A stretch of 64,000 bases of DNA from Desulfonatronospira thiodismutans ASO3-1 (GTDB taxonomy: Bacteria > Desulfobacterota > Desulfovibrionia > Desulfovibrionales > Desulfonatronovibrionaceae), in NCBI RefSeq assembly GCF_000174435.1, contig NZ_ACJN02000002.1, positions 372,001 to 436,000 on the forward strand, read 5' to 3'. The notes under the pieces were generated by a model. The model made no database searches, was not told where the DNA came from, and saw nothing but the letters and a program-made list of their open reading frames with translations. Positions 1 through 9,984 of this stretch are shown here, piece by piece (position 1 is the first letter of the stretch; each line of letters begins with the position of its first letter). Made by a program: the position numbers and the translations under genes.

Positions 1-39
1 ATCCTCTATGGACCTGGTCTGGATGTGCACCTTGAGCAT
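1..39 (-). CDS. Possible start of a gene running off the window
   Basis: An ATG at 39 on the minus strand opens a frame of 13 codons (MLKVHIQTRSIED) that continues past the left edge. It starts 15 bases after the moaA stop, which would fit a second gene of the same operon. There is only a weak purine stretch upstream. Too little is visible to name a family. Confidence 0.3.
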   Translation of the reverse strand, partial: MLKVHIQTRSIED

Positions 40-54
40 AGCAAAATCCCGGTT

Positions 55-1050
55 TTATCCGCCTATGGAAGACATGACCCGCCGGCACAGGCTTTTTTCC
101 TTTTTGCCGCCGGACATGAGCTCATGGCCCATGGGCTTTTTGCGCCCTGCCCGTTCCATGACCAGGCGCAGCCTTTCAGGGCTGATTTTCGGGGAACGGA
201 TAAGGGGCAGCAGGTTGTATTCTTTGTCCGAGAAAAGGCAGGTGCGCAGACGTCCATTGGCTGTTACCCGCAGGCGGTTGCAGGTGGCGCAGAAATGCGC
301 GCTCAAAGGGGATATGACCCCCACCCGGCCCAGGCCATGCCCGGGTTTGTACATGCGGGCCGGGCCATGGTTGCGGGTCAGGTTGTCCACCGGCACCATG
401 TCGGTTAACTCTGCAGCCTGAGTCAAAAGATCCGCCGAGGACCAGTAATAATCCTGTTCCCACAGGGTCTTCTCACCAATGGGCATAAACTCTATGAAAC
501 GTACGTCCAAAGGCTTGTCCATGGCCAGGCGGATAAAATCCCCCAGCTCGTCATCATTGACCCCCTTAAGGGCCACGGCATTTATCTTGACCCGGATCCC
601 CTCTTCCAGGCAACGGTCAATACTGGCCATGACGCTGTCCAGCTTGTCCTGTCCGGTTATACGCTGATACTTGTCCCGGTCCAGGGTGTCCAGGGAGATG
701 TTCAGGCCTTTGATGCCGATGTCGCGCAAGGCCCGGATCTTGCCGGCAATGAGGGTGGCGTTGGTGGTCAGCCTTATCTCCATCTGCGGCAGCTCGCTTT
801 TGAGCCGATGCAGAAAATACAGTATATCCCGGCGGACAAAAGGTTCGCCTCCGGTAAGCCTGACCTTCTGCACATCCATGCCCGAGGCTGCGTGCAGCAG
901 ATACAGCATGTCCTCGTAGGTCAGGATATTTTTGTGGGAAATGAATCTGGAGCCCTTGCCGGGCCGGCAGTAAAAGCATCTCAGATTGCAGCGGTCGGTT
1001 ATGCTCAGGCGCAGGTAGCTGACTCCCCGGCCGTAGTTGTCCTGGATCAT
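55..1050 (-). CDS. moaA: GTP 3',8-cyclase MoaA (molybdenum/tungsten cofactor synthesis)
   Basis: Radical-SAM enzyme that starts molybdopterin synthesis by rearranging GTP to 3',8-cyclo-7,8-dihydro-GTP. The 331 residues match the family length. The N-terminal cluster motif CNLRCFYC puts the three iron-sulfur cysteines at 21, 25 and 28, followed by the glycine-rich LTGGEP. The second, C-terminal cluster is present as CATCNRLR with a further Cys in RTCLF. The protein ends in the conserved GG (SSIGG) that reaches into the active site. AGGAG lies 9 bases before the ATG. The same cofactor, in its tungsten form, would be needed by the aldehyde:ferredoxin oxidoreductase at 42.7-44.6 kb. Identification is secure. 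Confidence 0.96.
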   Translation of the reverse strand: MIQDNYGRGVSYLRLSITDRCNLRCFYCRPGKGSRFISHKNILTYEDMLYLLHAASGMDVQKVRLTGGEPFVRRDILYFLHRLKSELPQMEIRLTTNATLIAGKIRALRDIGIKGLNISLDTLDRDKYQRITGQDKLDSVMASIDRCLEEGIRVKINAVALKGVNDDELGDFIRLAMDKPLDVRFIEFMPIGEKTLWEQDYYWSSADLLTQAAELTDMVPVDNLTRNHGPARMYKPGHGLGRVGVISPLSAHFCATCNRLRVTANGRLRTCLFSDKEYNLLPLIRSPKISPERLRLVMERAGRKKPMGHELMSGGKKEKSLCRRVMSSIGG

Positions 1051-1146
1051 CTGGTATTGCTCCTGGAAAATCAGGTTGTAATATCCCGCCCCTTACTGGC
1101 TGCAGGGCTTATACGCCCCTGGACGAAAACCGGGACAGGATTTAAT

Positions 1147-1226
1147 GTAACCCTTCAGGGGTATGCCGGAATCACGCCTCTGGCGTGAGTGCCAGTAATC
1201 ACCACCGAGGACCCCCTGAATGGTTA
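1147..1226. repeat. Palindromic REP element, GTAACC-type
   Basis: The outer arms GTAACCCTTCAGGGG and CCCCCTGAATGGTTA are nearly complementary and enclose a second hairpin (CACGCCTCTGGCGTG). Related copies lie near 3939, 17198, 53455 and 54087, with half copies near 39849, 40234 and 42589. Confidence 0.8.
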
Positions 1227-1259
1227 AAACTTAACTGCCCGGCAGCTTATACCAAGAAA

Positions 1260-1322
1260 GCCGGGCAGGCAACCTTGCCCGGTTTTCATAACCGCCGGGC
1301 TCGCGGCGGCGCAGTTTTTTTT
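1260..1322 (+). terminator. GC-rich double hairpin with T-runs, possible terminator
   Basis: Two strong stems follow each other. CCGGGCAGG pairs with CCTTGCCCGG and is followed by TTTT; CCGCCG pairs with CGGCGG and is followed a few bases later by eight Ts. The form is that of an intrinsic terminator on the plus strand, but no plus-strand gene is visible just upstream. It could instead be part of a structured leader on the minus strand, upstream of moaA. Confidence 0.3.
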
Positions 1323-1427
1323 AGAATGACTGTTTCCGGGCTTGCCTTTGCCCCGGGGAAAACCTATAAATCAATAGTGCCGGAAACCCAACCGGCAACC
1401 TGTTCAAGTAAAATTTATTGCATAACA

Positions 1428-1575
1428 CTACAGCGAAACTTATTTATTGACCTCCGGGGACTGGCTCTCCCCGCGCTTATTTTTAAAACCTGTTAATCAT
1501 CCTTCAGAAAAATAAGTGCGGGGGTGCCTGTCCCCAATTGAGATACGATATTATATTTTATAAGTTTCGCTGTAG
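1428..1575. repeat. 148-bp MITE-like palindrome with perfect 16-bp ends
   Basis: The ends are CTACAGCGAAACTTAT and its exact reverse complement. Inside lie GGGGACTGGCTC and GTGCCTGTCCCC flanking complementary arms (CGCTTATTTTT and AAAAATAAGTG). The same inner blocks occur in the 151-bp elements at 30759 and 48139, whose outer ends differ. No coding capacity. Apart from the palindrome at 1147 and the hairpins at 1260, nothing else is recognisable in the 680-base gap 1051-1732. Confidence 0.8.
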
Positions 1576-1732
1576 GGATAACCTGCAGGAAATGAAGACT
1601 CAACAAGCTTTACCAGCTGATTTATCAGTTCAACCATTTACCAGGCGCTTTATTTAATGTTTACCCTGCCCAGCACAGCCGGCCAGGCGTAAAAGCAAGT
1701 GCCGGATGAACCATTAAATTCGGGAGAAAAAA

Positions 1733-2728
1733 ATGAACACAGTAAAAGAAACCGCCCAGCAGGCCACTTTTGCCGGGGGATGCTTCTGGTGTCTGGAAGC
1801 TGACCTGGCCAAACTTGAAGGCGTGCTGGAGGTCGTATCCGGATATACCGGGGGACATACTGAAAACCCCACTTACGAGCAGGTCACTACCGGCCTCACC
1901 GGACATTTCGAGGCCGTACGGGTAAACTTTGATCCGGGCCTTATAAGCTACAACCAGCTTCTGGACGTATTCTGGAAATCCATCGACCCCATTGACCCCG
2001 GCGGGCAGTTCGCAGACCGGGGAAGTCAGTACCGCACAGTCATATTTTATCACAATGAGGAACAGCGGGTTGCAGCCGCTGAATCCAGGAAAGCCCTGCA
2101 GGCCACGGGCAAATTCCGGGGGCCGGTGGCCACCCTGATTCTTCCTGCGGACGAGTTTTATCCTGCCGAAGACTATCACCAGAAGTACTACGAAAAAAAC
2201 AAGGAACACTACCGCCGCTACCGGGTCCTTTCGGGACGTCAGGATTTTCTGGAACGGCAGTGGGGACATTCGACTCCAGATGCCGGCAACAACAGGACCA
2301 GTGTATCCGAGCATCCCGAGGTCAAGCTGACCCCCATGCAGTACCGGGTCACCCGGCAGGACGGCACGGAGCCTCCCTTTGATAACGAATACTGGGACCA
2401 CAAGGAAGAAGGCCTCTACGTGGACATAATCTCCGGAGAGCCCTTGTTCAGCTCTAAGGACAAGTACGACTCCGGTACCGGCTGGCCAAGCTTCACCCGT
2501 CCAATCAAAGAGGAAAACATTGTCCAGCGCCCGGATCACAGTCTGCCCAGCCCGCGCACCGAAGTTCGAAGCGCTGGATCAGACTCACACCTGGGACATG
2601 TATTCGACGACGGGCCTGAGCCCACTGGAATGCGCTTCTGTATCAATTCCGCAGCCCTGCGCTTTGTCCCGGCGGAAGACCTGGAGCAGGAAGGCTACGC
2701 TGAATTCCTGGATTTGTTCAGGGATTAA
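1733..2728 (+). CDS. msrAB: Bifunctional peptide methionine sulfoxide reductase MsrAB
   Basis: Repairs oxidised methionine in proteins; the MsrA part reduces the S-sulfoxide and the MsrB part the R-sulfoxide. MsrA occupies about residues 10-165 with the catalytic GCFWC motif (Cys17). MsrB occupies about 195-325 with [18 protein letters not shown] and the catalytic Cys in RFCINS. The two CxxC zinc pairs of many MsrB proteins are absent. At 331 residues it is a normal two-domain fusion. There is no thioredoxin-like N-terminal domain and no signal peptide, so it should act in the cytoplasm. GGGAGAAAAAA precedes the ATG. It ends 11 bases before the methyltransferase gene, so the two are probably co-transcribed. 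Confidence 0.95.
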   Translation: MNTVKETAQQATFAGGCFWCLEADLAKLEGVLEVVSGYTGGHTENPTYEQVTTGLTGHFEAVRVNFDPGLISYNQLLDVFWKSIDPIDPGGQFADRGSQYRTVIFYHNEEQRVAAAESRKALQATGKFRGPVATLILPADEFYPAEDYHQKYYEKNKEHYRRYRVLSGRQDFLERQWGHSTPDAGNNRTSVSEHPEVKLTPMQYRVTRQDGTEPPFDNEYWDHKEEGLYVDIISGEPLFSSKDKYDSGTGWPSFTRPIKEENIVQRPDHSLPSPRTEVRSAGSDSHLGHVFDDGPEPTGMRFCINSAALRFVPAEDLEQEGYAEFLDLFRD

Positions 2729-2739
2729 TCCGGTCAAGC

Positions 2740-3900
2740 ATGCAGGAACTGGAGCTCACAGTCGAACGCCTCATCTGGCGGGGCCGGGCCCTGGCCAGGC
2801 TGGAATCCGGGCAGGTGGTCATCCTGGAACCAGGTGTATTCCCGGGGGAGCGCATCCTGGCGCAAGTCACCAAAAGCACCGGAGACCATCTCCAGGCCAG
2901 GTGCACCCGCCTCCTGGAGCCGGCAGAGCACAGGCAAGAGCATCCCTGCCCCCTGGGTGATCTTTGCGGGGGATGCCGATTCGGGGTTTTGCCCTACCAG
3001 GTCCAGGTTAAAATCAAACACCAGGTGCTGCAAACAGAAATCCGCCGCGCCCTGGGCCGCAAGTGGTCCGGACATGCTCCCGAAGAAATATTGGTCTTTT
3101 CCAGCCCTGAAAGCTGGGGCTATCGCTGGCGCGGCCAGACAGAAGTCCTGGACGGCCGCCCCCATGTCAAGGCCCTGGGCAGAAACCATCCCCTGCACTG
3201 CCCCAGATGCCTGCTGCACGCCCCGGTCCTGGCCGTGGAGCTTCCCCGCATCTGCCAGGACCTGCCACCTGGGCGCTACACCATGGCGGCCAGCCCCCTG
3301 GACCACAAGGTCCTTGCCCATACCAGTCCGGAGTGGCTGAAGCTTCCTCTGGAAAAATCCGGCATCAGCCTTCAGGTCCGCCCGGGATCCTTTTTTCAGG
3401 CCAACTGGAGGCTGAACCAGGACCTGGTGCAATATGTGCTCTCCCGGCTTGCCCACCTGGACAGCCTGGCAGACCTGTACGCCGGGGCCGGCAACTTCGC
3501 CCTGCCCTGTGCTGCCGGGGGACATAAAGTCCTGGCCCTGGAATCCGACTCCCGGGCAGCCAAAGGAGCCCTGCGAGCAGCCAGAGAGGGCGGCCTGAAC
3601 AATCTGCGCATCCATACCGGCGACCTGCGCCGGAGGGAGGCCATGCAGACATTGAAGAAGTTCGCCCCTCAGGGCCTGATTCTGGATCCGCCCCGCAGCG
3701 GTGCAGGCAGAAACCTGCAGTCCCTGGCCGGGCTGGAGAGCCTGCAGCGCCTGGCATGGATCTCCTGTGACGTGGTCAATACCTGCCGCGACCTGAAGCC
3801 TTTCCTGGAGGCCGGCTGGCGTATCCGGGAGGCGGCCATGTTCGATATGTTCCCCCAGACCTGGCACATGGAGGCCGTATTTGTGCTGGGAAAATCCTGA
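2740..3900 (+). CDS. 23S rRNA/tRNA uracil-5 methyltransferase (TrmA/RlmD family)
   Basis: SAM-dependent RNA m5U methyltransferase of the RumA/TrmA class. An N-terminal TRAM-like RNA-binding part (about residues 1-60) is followed by an iron-sulfur ligand set (CPLGDLCGGC plus a later Cys near HCPRC). The Rossmann methyltransferase core has LYAGAGNFALP for SAM binding, LDPPRSG, the catalytic cysteine in ISCDVVNTC, and FPQTWHMEAV near the end. The length (386 residues) is somewhat short for RlmD. Whether the target is U1939, U747 or tRNA U54 cannot be read from the sequence. It follows msrAB by 11 bases. Confidence 0.88.
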   Translation: MQELELTVERLIWRGRALARLESGQVVILEPGVFPGERILAQVTKSTGDHLQARCTRLLEPAEHRQEHPCPLGDLCGGCRFGVLPYQVQVKIKHQVLQTEIRRALGRKWSGHAPEEILVFSSPESWGYRWRGQTEVLDGRPHVKALGRNHPLHCPRCLLHAPVLAVELPRICQDLPPGRYTMAASPLDHKVLAHTSPEWLKLPLEKSGISLQVRPGSFFQANWRLNQDLVQYVLSRLAHLDSLADLYAGAGNFALPCAAGGHKVLALESDSRAAKGALRAAREGGLNNLRIHTGDLRRREAMQTLKKFAPQGLILDPPRSGAGRNLQSLAGLESLQRLAWISCDVVNTCRDLKPFLEAGWRIREAAMFDMFPQTWHMEAVFVLGKS

Positions 3901-3938
3901 GTTGTCCTCCAAACCTCTGAAACGCAATCCTTTGAAAG

Positions 3939-4015
3939 GTAAGCATTCAGGGGGTCCTTGATGGTGATTACTGGCACCAGGCCTCTGGCGTGATCGGCAC
4001 CCCCTGAATACTTAC
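3939..4015. repeat. Palindromic REP element, GTAACC-type
   Basis: GTAAGCATTCAGGGGGT pairs with ACCCCCTGAATACTTAC almost perfectly. The centre shares TGGTGATTACTGGCAC and CCTCTGGCGTG with the copy at 1147, in inverted orientation. It fills most of the gap between the methyltransferase gene and mltF. Confidence 0.82.
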
Positions 4016-4133
4016 TTTGAAAGAAACCTGAATGTGCTGAAGGTTTGCTTAAATTGGTTAATCAGGACTTTAAATCCCAAGCGTTTTTGTATATGGTACT
4101 TTTGAAGGGAACCTGAAAACCAGATACTTTTCC

Positions 4134-5501
4134 ATGCAGCAATTTTTATTCGACACTTTTTTCCGGGGCATTGCCTGCCTCTGTCTGATACTGGCCCTGG
4201 CCGCCTGCACAGATGATCCGCCAGAGTACGTGCTTGACCAGCCCCCCCAGGAAACCGGAGTACTAACTGTAGTCACCCGCAGCGGCTCCACCACCTATTA
4301 CCTGGATCGCCATGAAGTAAAAAAAGGTCCGGAATACGACCTGGCCATGGAATTCGCCCGGTCCAGAGGATGGGAAGTGAACTGGAAGGTGGTCCCCACC
4401 ACTGCCCAGGTCCTGGAGGTCCTGGAGGCAGGCGGGGCCCACCTGGCCGCTGCGGGGCTTACCCACCTGGATACGCGCAATGAGCGTTTTGAACGCGGCC
4501 CGGCTCACAGCGAAATCACCCAGCAGGTGGTCTGCCACAGGCAGATGAATCCCATGCCCGGCAGCCCGGAAGACTTGAAAAATGTGGACCTCAAGGTTAC
4601 CGCCGACTCCAGCTACGCTGAAAGGCTTGATGAACTCTCTGAGGAATACCAGGGCGTGGATTATACTCCGGTGGAGATGAGCACTGAAGTTCTTCTGGGC
4701 CACGTCTCGCAGCAAAAAATCGAGTGCACAGTGGCGGATTCCAATATAGTCCAGGTCAACCGGCGCTTTATGCCCCATCTGTACATAGCCTTCGATATCA
4801 CCGAGGGCCAGAACCTTGGCTGGTATCTGCCAGAGGGCTGTGAAGAGCTGGCCAGAGAGGCCTTCTCCTGGATGAACAGCCGGGAAGGGGACGAGGCCAT
4901 AAGCGAAATGTACAGCAGGTATTACGGGCACATTACCCAGTTCGACTTCGTGGACCTGCGCGCCCTGAACAGGCGCATAAAGGAGCGCCTGCCCAAGTAT
5001 AAGGAGTATTTCCTGCAGGCGGAAGAAAAAACCGGCATGCCTGCAGATCTTCTGGCCGCCCTGGCCTACCAGGAATCCCACTGGGATCCGGAGGCAGTAA
5101 GCCGTACAGGAGTGCGGGGCATCATGATGCTCACCCAGAGAACAGCCAGGCACCTGGGAGTAGAGGACCGCCTGGACCCGGCCCAGAGCATCGAGGGCGG
5201 GGCAAGATACCTTGAGGAACGCTACCGGCTGCTGCCAGAGGACATTCCCGACCCTGACCGTCTCTACCTGGCCCTGGCCAGCTACAACGTGGGCAGGGGC
5301 CACCTCCTTGATGCCCGCCAGCTGGCCCGCAACCTGGGCAAGGACCCGGACTCCTGGGATGACATGCGTGAAGTTCTGCCCCTTCTCTCGGACGAACGCT
5401 ACTACCCGTCCCTTCGCTACGGCTATGCCCGGGGCTTTGAGCCGGTGCACTTCGTAAGCCGCATACGCAATTACCGCGACATCATAGCCAGGGCTTTTTA
5501 A
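4134..5501 (+). CDS. mltF: Membrane-bound lytic murein transglycosylase MltF-like lipoprotein
   Basis: Cleaves peptidoglycan glycan strands with formation of 1,6-anhydro ends. The N-terminus is a lipoprotein signal ending in LAAC (Cys25), so the mature protein is probably anchored in the outer membrane. Residues about 40-270 form an SBP_bac_3-like substrate-binding domain, the regulatory half typical of MltF. Residues about 290-440 form the SLT domain, with catalytic Glu in YQESHWDPEA, GVRGIMMLTQRTA and the ASYNVGRGH motif. The length, 455 residues, is typical. The upstream purine stretch is weak, so the exact start is less certain than the identity. It is convergent with the large activator gene. 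Confidence 0.93.
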   Translation: MQQFLFDTFFRGIACLCLILALAACTDDPPEYVLDQPPQETGVLTVVTRSGSTTYYLDRHEVKKGPEYDLAMEFARSRGWEVNWKVVPTTAQVLEVLEAGGAHLAAAGLTHLDTRNERFERGPAHSEITQQVVCHRQMNPMPGSPEDLKNVDLKVTADSSYAERLDELSEEYQGVDYTPVEMSTEVLLGHVSQQKIECTVADSNIVQVNRRFMPHLYIAFDITEGQNLGWYLPEGCEELAREAFSWMNSREGDEAISEMYSRYYGHITQFDFVDLRALNRRIKERLPKYKEYFLQAEEKTGMPADLLAALAYQESHWDPEAVSRTGVRGIMMLTQRTARHLGVEDRLDPAQSIEGGARYLEERYRLLPEDIPDPDRLYLALASYNVGRGHLLDARQLARNLGKDPDSWDDMREVLPLLSDERYYPSLRYGYARGFEPVHFVSRIRNYRDIIARAF

Positions 5502-5575
5502 ACGAGATTTGCCTTACCAGTCGCTAATCAAGGCCTGGCTGGCAGAAGATGTGGACGAGAGCACACGCTCATGAT

Positions 5576-8500
5576 TTAACCCGACCGGTCCGCAGGGGCA
5601 AACTCCAGGTAAGGGATCAGCTTGCGGTTTTTATCTCCCCCGGTGCCGTCATAGGTGATGGAGACTATGGGCACTCCGGTCTTTTCCTGGATCCTTTCAG
5701 CCAGGGCCTCGCTCACCATGGAGGGACAGCAGAAGGAAGGACTGGTCTGCACGAAAAGGGACACCTCCGGGTGGTGCTTGAGGATATAGTGGATCTTCAG
5801 GATGTTGTCCATGGATTCCCCGCTTTGCTCGGGTATGAGCCCGTAAGCCGGCAGGACCTTTTCCGGCGGGTCGTTGTACTCGGGCCTTGGCTCGCCCAGA
5901 ACCTTTTCAAAATAGCTGTAGAAGGTCTTTTCCCGCCTGGACATGGTGGCCAGCATGGCCCTGTTGCCAATCAGATTGAAATACTTGCCCTCTGCAAACC
6001 ACTTCCTGAAATAGGCCGGGGCGATCATTCTTATATATTCTGTATAGGGCGTGGTTATGGCCTCCCCGCCGCGGCTTTCAATACATGCGATGAGATCCTG
6101 GTTGAACACCGGGTTGTCCCGGACATAAAGGTCTCCAAAGATAGCCGCCTGCCGGGTTATTTTCTCCCGGGTCTTAATGCCGGAAAACAACCGGCATACA
6201 TCCCTCACCGCCGTTTCCTTGTCCAGACTGCCCAGCATGGCCTGTTCCATGATTCCCAGGGACTTATCCAGAACCTGGTCCGTGCTGCCCGGGTGTTTCT
6301 CCCGGGGTCTGATCCTGCACCCCAGTCTGCGCAGCATGCCTCCGAACATGAAGGCAAAATAGGCATGCATGGCCGCGTTCAGGGACACATCTGCAAAAGT
6401 GATGCTGCCTGTATAAACCCCTGCCCTGTGCATGTCCCGGCCGAATGAGCTTATCATCTGCTTCAGCCTGTAGGGATAGAGGCGGATATTGCAGGCAATC
6501 TCTACATGGGCCATCCACAGTACTGTCTGGGACGGGTCCAGGTCCTTACTTTGCACATACTCCACAAACTCCTGGGCTATGGCGTTTATGGGGATGCATT
6601 GCCCGCTGTTCAGGCGCATGCTGCGCTTTATCACCTCTTCGCCCTCGGGCAGAAGGTGCGCGTCAATGCCTTCCCGCCTGAGATTGGCCACCAGGAGCCG
6701 GCAGGTAATGGGGTCCCAGTTGGGGAAAAGCACGGTCCTGCCGGACATGCCGTCTGCTTTGACCGGGTTTATCTTTGCTGGGTCAGGAATACGGGACTGC
6801 TGACGCCGGGCGTGGTTTTTAAAGGAGCGCACCGCAGCCTCGATCCTGGTCTCATAACCCACGCTGGAGCCGTGCTCGTCCATCTCCAGGATGAGATAAG
6901 GCTTGTCCGCCCCTTCCATGAGCTCCTGAAAAACATCCCGGATAAAGGAATCCGGGGAGCAGTTAAAAGAGGTCATGAGCACCGGGTAAAGCCCCTGCAT
7001 GCTGCACACCTTTTCCGTGGCCTTGATGATGTCCGAGGCGTAGTTCCAGTGCAGCTCTTCCAGAAAGGGCCTGGAGTCGAAGTCTTCCTTGTCCCCTGGT
7101 TTCAGCATGTCCTGGAAAAAGGCCTTTATGCCCATCCTGGAGAACATCTGCGGGATCTTCTTGTTCAGCTCCGGGTCCAGCACGGTGTAGGGGCGGCCCA
7201 ATAGCATGACATTTATGTCCCGGGCCTGAGAATAATGCTCGTTGAAAGTCCCGCGCCATTTCTGCCGGGCCTTTGCCCTGGCGGACCTGGCATTTTCAAA
7301 GGCCCTGACCACCTCCAGAAAGCCCTTGTCCGGGTTCATGCTGCTTACCGCCTGAAAAAGCTCCATGCGCTGGAAAAGCTTTGAATACAGGTACTCGAGC
7401 ACTGGAGAAACCAGTTTATCCCGGATCTCAGTTCCCACGGAGGCGACCAGGGTCGGGGCATACTGGGAATAATAGCAGAGCTGGCGTCTGCTCTCCCCGT
7501 CCTTGTCCCGGTGCTCCAGGTAGTAGGGCAGGAAAATATAATCGGCCTGTCCGGCCAGGGCCTCGGCCTGGCCGTGCAGGGCGGTCATGGGGGCGCAGAA
7601 TTCCGCCCCGGTAAGGGCCTTGCCCCGCTTCAGGGCATCCTGAACCGCTTTGTCCCCGGTGATGGTGGCCATGCCCAGGCGGTTGAAGAAGTCCACCCAC
7701 ATTGACAGGTCTTCTCTCATGTACACCGCTGTGGGGATGCCCACGGTGACCGCGCCGGGGTCCTCTACCCGGTTTCCGGCGGGAAATGTAGCGCGATGGG
7801 TGCGGACCAGGTCCAGGCCGGCCAGGTTGTTGTCCACGTAATGTCTGGTATCGTAGTCCCTGCCGCATAAAAACCCGAAGGCCACCGGCCCGGCCGGCAT
7901 GTCAGCCACGGTTATCTTGCAGTGATTGGTGCAGTACTCGCACACCTCGGAGCGTACAGGTATCTCCTGCCTGTACAGCTCCAGACCCTGGAAACCGCTC
8001 TGCCGGACACCCTCGTCCAGAAGGTGCAGGGCCACTCCCAGGGCTCCGGTCAGGTGGCAGAAGGCCGAGACATGAATGGGGCGGTCCAGGCGCTGTTCAA
8101 AGGCGGCCACCAGGGCCCGGTTTTTGGCCGTGGCCCCCTGAAAGCAGATCACTTCCCCTATGAGGCTTTCCACGGCCACCTTGTTCAGGTAGTTCTCCCG
8201 CACAGCATGCAGGGCAGCGGTTAGCACCTCGTTTACGGTGTAGCCCCGGCCAAGGTAATAATTGATATCGCGCTCCATGAACACAGTGCAGCGATCGCTG
8301 GCAATGGGAGAGCTGACCTCCCTGGTCCTGTCGGAGTATTCCTGCAGGGGGATCCCCAGCTTTTCCGCCTGCTCCTCGATGAAGCTGCCTGTTCCGGCGG
8401 CGCACACCGTATTCATTATGGAGAAGGTCACTTCCCCGTTTTTCAGGGTAGTGAACTTGGAATCCTGGCCCCCGATCTCGATTATGGTATCCACCTCCGG

Positions 8501-9784
8501 GTGCAGCTCCAGGGCGGCCCTGGCATGGGCGGTTATCTCGTCCAGAACCAGGTCCGCCCCGGCCAGGGCCCCCACAAATTTGCGCCCTGACCCGGTGGTG
8601 CCCATGGCCTGGATCTGCAGATGCACGCCCTCTTGCCAGGCCACGTGATCCATGGCCTCCAAAAGGACCTGCATGGCCTGTACCGGCCTGCCCGCGGTCC
8701 TGGTGTAGAAACCGGCCAGGACCTTTTTATCCCGGCTCATCCATACCGCCTTGGTACTGGTGGAACCGATGTCCAGTCCCAAGTAGACCTGGTATGTGCG
8801 GTCCTTCTCCAGGGCCTGATATATATCCACTTCCACCATATCCCCGTCCGGGGTCTGTTCCGGGTGAAATTCAAAGGACTCCCGGGAGGCAAAGCCGGGA
8901 TATCGTGACTGGACCAGTTCTAAGGGTGGATGGCCGTAATGTTTTGACTCTTCTCCGGTGCAGATTATCGACCCGGCATCCAGAAGCTCATTTCCGGGTA
9001 CCCTGCGCTCAAGCATCTGCACTGCTGCCCCCAGGGCCCCGTACAGGTGGGCCATGTCGTCCACCACCGGGCGGCTGCCCAGCATGGCAGCCATGTGCTC
9101 CACCACGGCCTGGTTTCTGGCCACTCCCCCGCAGAAAATCACAGGGGAGGCTGGTTTTTCATGCTTGAATACCGTGTTGGCGATATTGGCGGCCAGACCA
9201 CGGCAGAGACCGTCACAAATGGCCGCCAGGCTGTAGCCCTCCTGCTGGGCGTGGATAAGGTCCGTCTTGGCGAACACCGCGCACCTGGAGGCGATGCGCG
9301 GCGGTTCCTGCCGGCTTGATGCAGCTGTGGCGGCCAGCTCTTCTATGCCGGAAAGCTTCAGACGCCCGGCCTGCTGATCCAGAAAACTGCCCGTACCGGC
9401 AGCACAGGAGGTGTTGGTCTTAAGCCCCTTGTACCGCCCGTTTTCAAAAAAGAGCATGGCGAATTTTTCCCCGCCCACATGCAGAATACTTCCCACCCGG
9501 CCGTGCAGATGTCTGGCGGCCTCAATCACCGCCACACGGTCGTCGCAGCGATGATTTGCACGGATAAACCCGGGAGTCTGGTCCGTGGCCGCCACGGCAG
9601 CCGGCTCGCGGGTGTGCAGGCCGTCCAGCATCCCCTGCACTGTTGCTGCGATGTTGCCGTGATGAAATCGGTACGAGGTCTCCACCACGTTTCCGCCCTG
9701 GTCCAGGACTACCATGCCCGCTGAAACCGAGCCTATATCCAGGCCCAGCACATGCGGGCCTTGCTTTTGATTATCTTTAGACAT
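5576..9784 (-). CDS. Large acyl-CoA dehydratase-type activase/ATPase (BadF/BcrA family with DUF2229)
   Basis: 1402 residues with two consecutive ASKHA ATPase domains, each with a DIGS phosphate loop and an AAGTGSF motif carrying the cluster cysteine (TSCAAGTGSFL and TVCAAGTGSFI). These are followed by a Cys-rich segment (CEYCTNHCKI, FLCGRDYD) and a long DUF2229/2-hydroxyglutaryl-CoA dehydratase-like C-terminal half. Classical activators are 260-residue dimers that use ATP to inject one electron into a dehydratase or reductase. This type fuses two activator copies with a dehydratase-like module. It is common in anaerobes and its substrate is mostly unknown. GAGG lies upstream of the ATG. It stands alone, with no dehydratase subunits nearby. 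Confidence 0.88.
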   Translation of the reverse strand: MSKDNQKQGPHVLGLDIGSVSAGMVVLDQGGNVVETSYRFHHGNIAATVQGMLDGLHTREPAAVAATDQTPGFIRANHRCDDRVAVIEAARHLHGRVGSILHVGGEKFAMLFFENGRYKGLKTNTSCAAGTGSFLDQQAGRLKLSGIEELAATAASSRQEPPRIASRCAVFAKTDLIHAQQEGYSLAAICDGLCRGLAANIANTVFKHEKPASPVIFCGGVARNQAVVEHMAAMLGSRPVVDDMAHLYGALGAAVQMLERRVPGNELLDAGSIICTGEESKHYGHPPLELVQSRYPGFASRESFEFHPEQTPDGDMVEVDIYQALEKDRTYQVYLGLDIGSTSTKAVWMSRDKKVLAGFYTRTAGRPVQAMQVLLEAMDHVAWQEGVHLQIQAMGTTGSGRKFVGALAGADLVLDEITAHARAALELHPEVDTIIEIGGQDSKFTTLKNGEVTFSIMNTVCAAGTGSFIEEQAEKLGIPLQEYSDRTREVSSPIASDRCTVFMERDINYYLGRGYTVNEVLTAALHAVRENYLNKVAVESLIGEVICFQGATAKNRALVAAFEQRLDRPIHVSAFCHLTGALGVALHLLDEGVRQSGFQGLELYRQEIPVRSEVCEYCTNHCKITVADMPAGPVAFGFLCGRDYDTRHYVDNNLAGLDLVRTHRATFPAGNRVEDPGAVTVGIPTAVYMREDLSMWVDFFNRLGMATITGDKAVQDALKRGKALTGAEFCAPMTALHGQAEALAGQADYIFLPYYLEHRDKDGESRRQLCYYSQYAPTLVASVGTEIRDKLVSPVLEYLYSKLFQRMELFQAVSSMNPDKGFLEVVRAFENARSARAKARQKWRGTFNEHYSQARDINVMLLGRPYTVLDPELNKKIPQMFSRMGIKAFFQDMLKPGDKEDFDSRPFLEELHWNYASDIIKATEKVCSMQGLYPVLMTSFNCSPDSFIRDVFQELMEGADKPYLILEMDEHGSSVGYETRIEAAVRSFKNHARRQQSRIPDPAKINPVKADGMSGRTVLFPNWDPITCRLLVANLRREGIDAHLLPEGEEVIKRSMRLNSGQCIPINAIAQEFVEYVQSKDLDPSQTVLWMAHVEIACNIRLYPYRLKQMISSFGRDMHRAGVYTGSITFADVSLNAAMHAYFAFMFGGMLRRLGCRIRPREKHPGSTDQVLDKSLGIMEQAMLGSLDKETAVRDVCRLFSGIKTREKITRQAAIFGDLYVRDNPVFNQDLIACIESRGGEAITTPYTEYIRMIAPAYFRKWFAEGKYFNLIGNRAMLATMSRREKTFYSYFEKVLGEPRPEYNDPPEKVLPAYGLIPEQSGESMDNILKIHYILKHHPEVSLFVQTSPSFCCPSMVSEALAERIQEKTGVPIVSITYDGTGGDKNRKLIPYLEFAPADRSG

Positions 9785-9984
9785 CCCGGCCTCTTTTTTT
9801 TACAGTTAAAATCTTTGACCCAGCTCCCCGGCGACACCCCTTAAATGCAATGCCAACCTGCAAAACACAATACTATAGCAAGGCTTGATTTTGGTCCAGA
9901 GGCGGGCAGGATGTTTATGGCAGTCAGGATCAATTCCCGGCAGGTTATTCAGGTTGGATTAAATCTGAAATATGTTTCTGCATT

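Noticed and set aside
4263-5450. Long minus-strand frame opposite mltF
   Set aside because: The plus strand codes for a full MltF with all motifs; the opposite frame is a shadow caused by GC-rich codon use.
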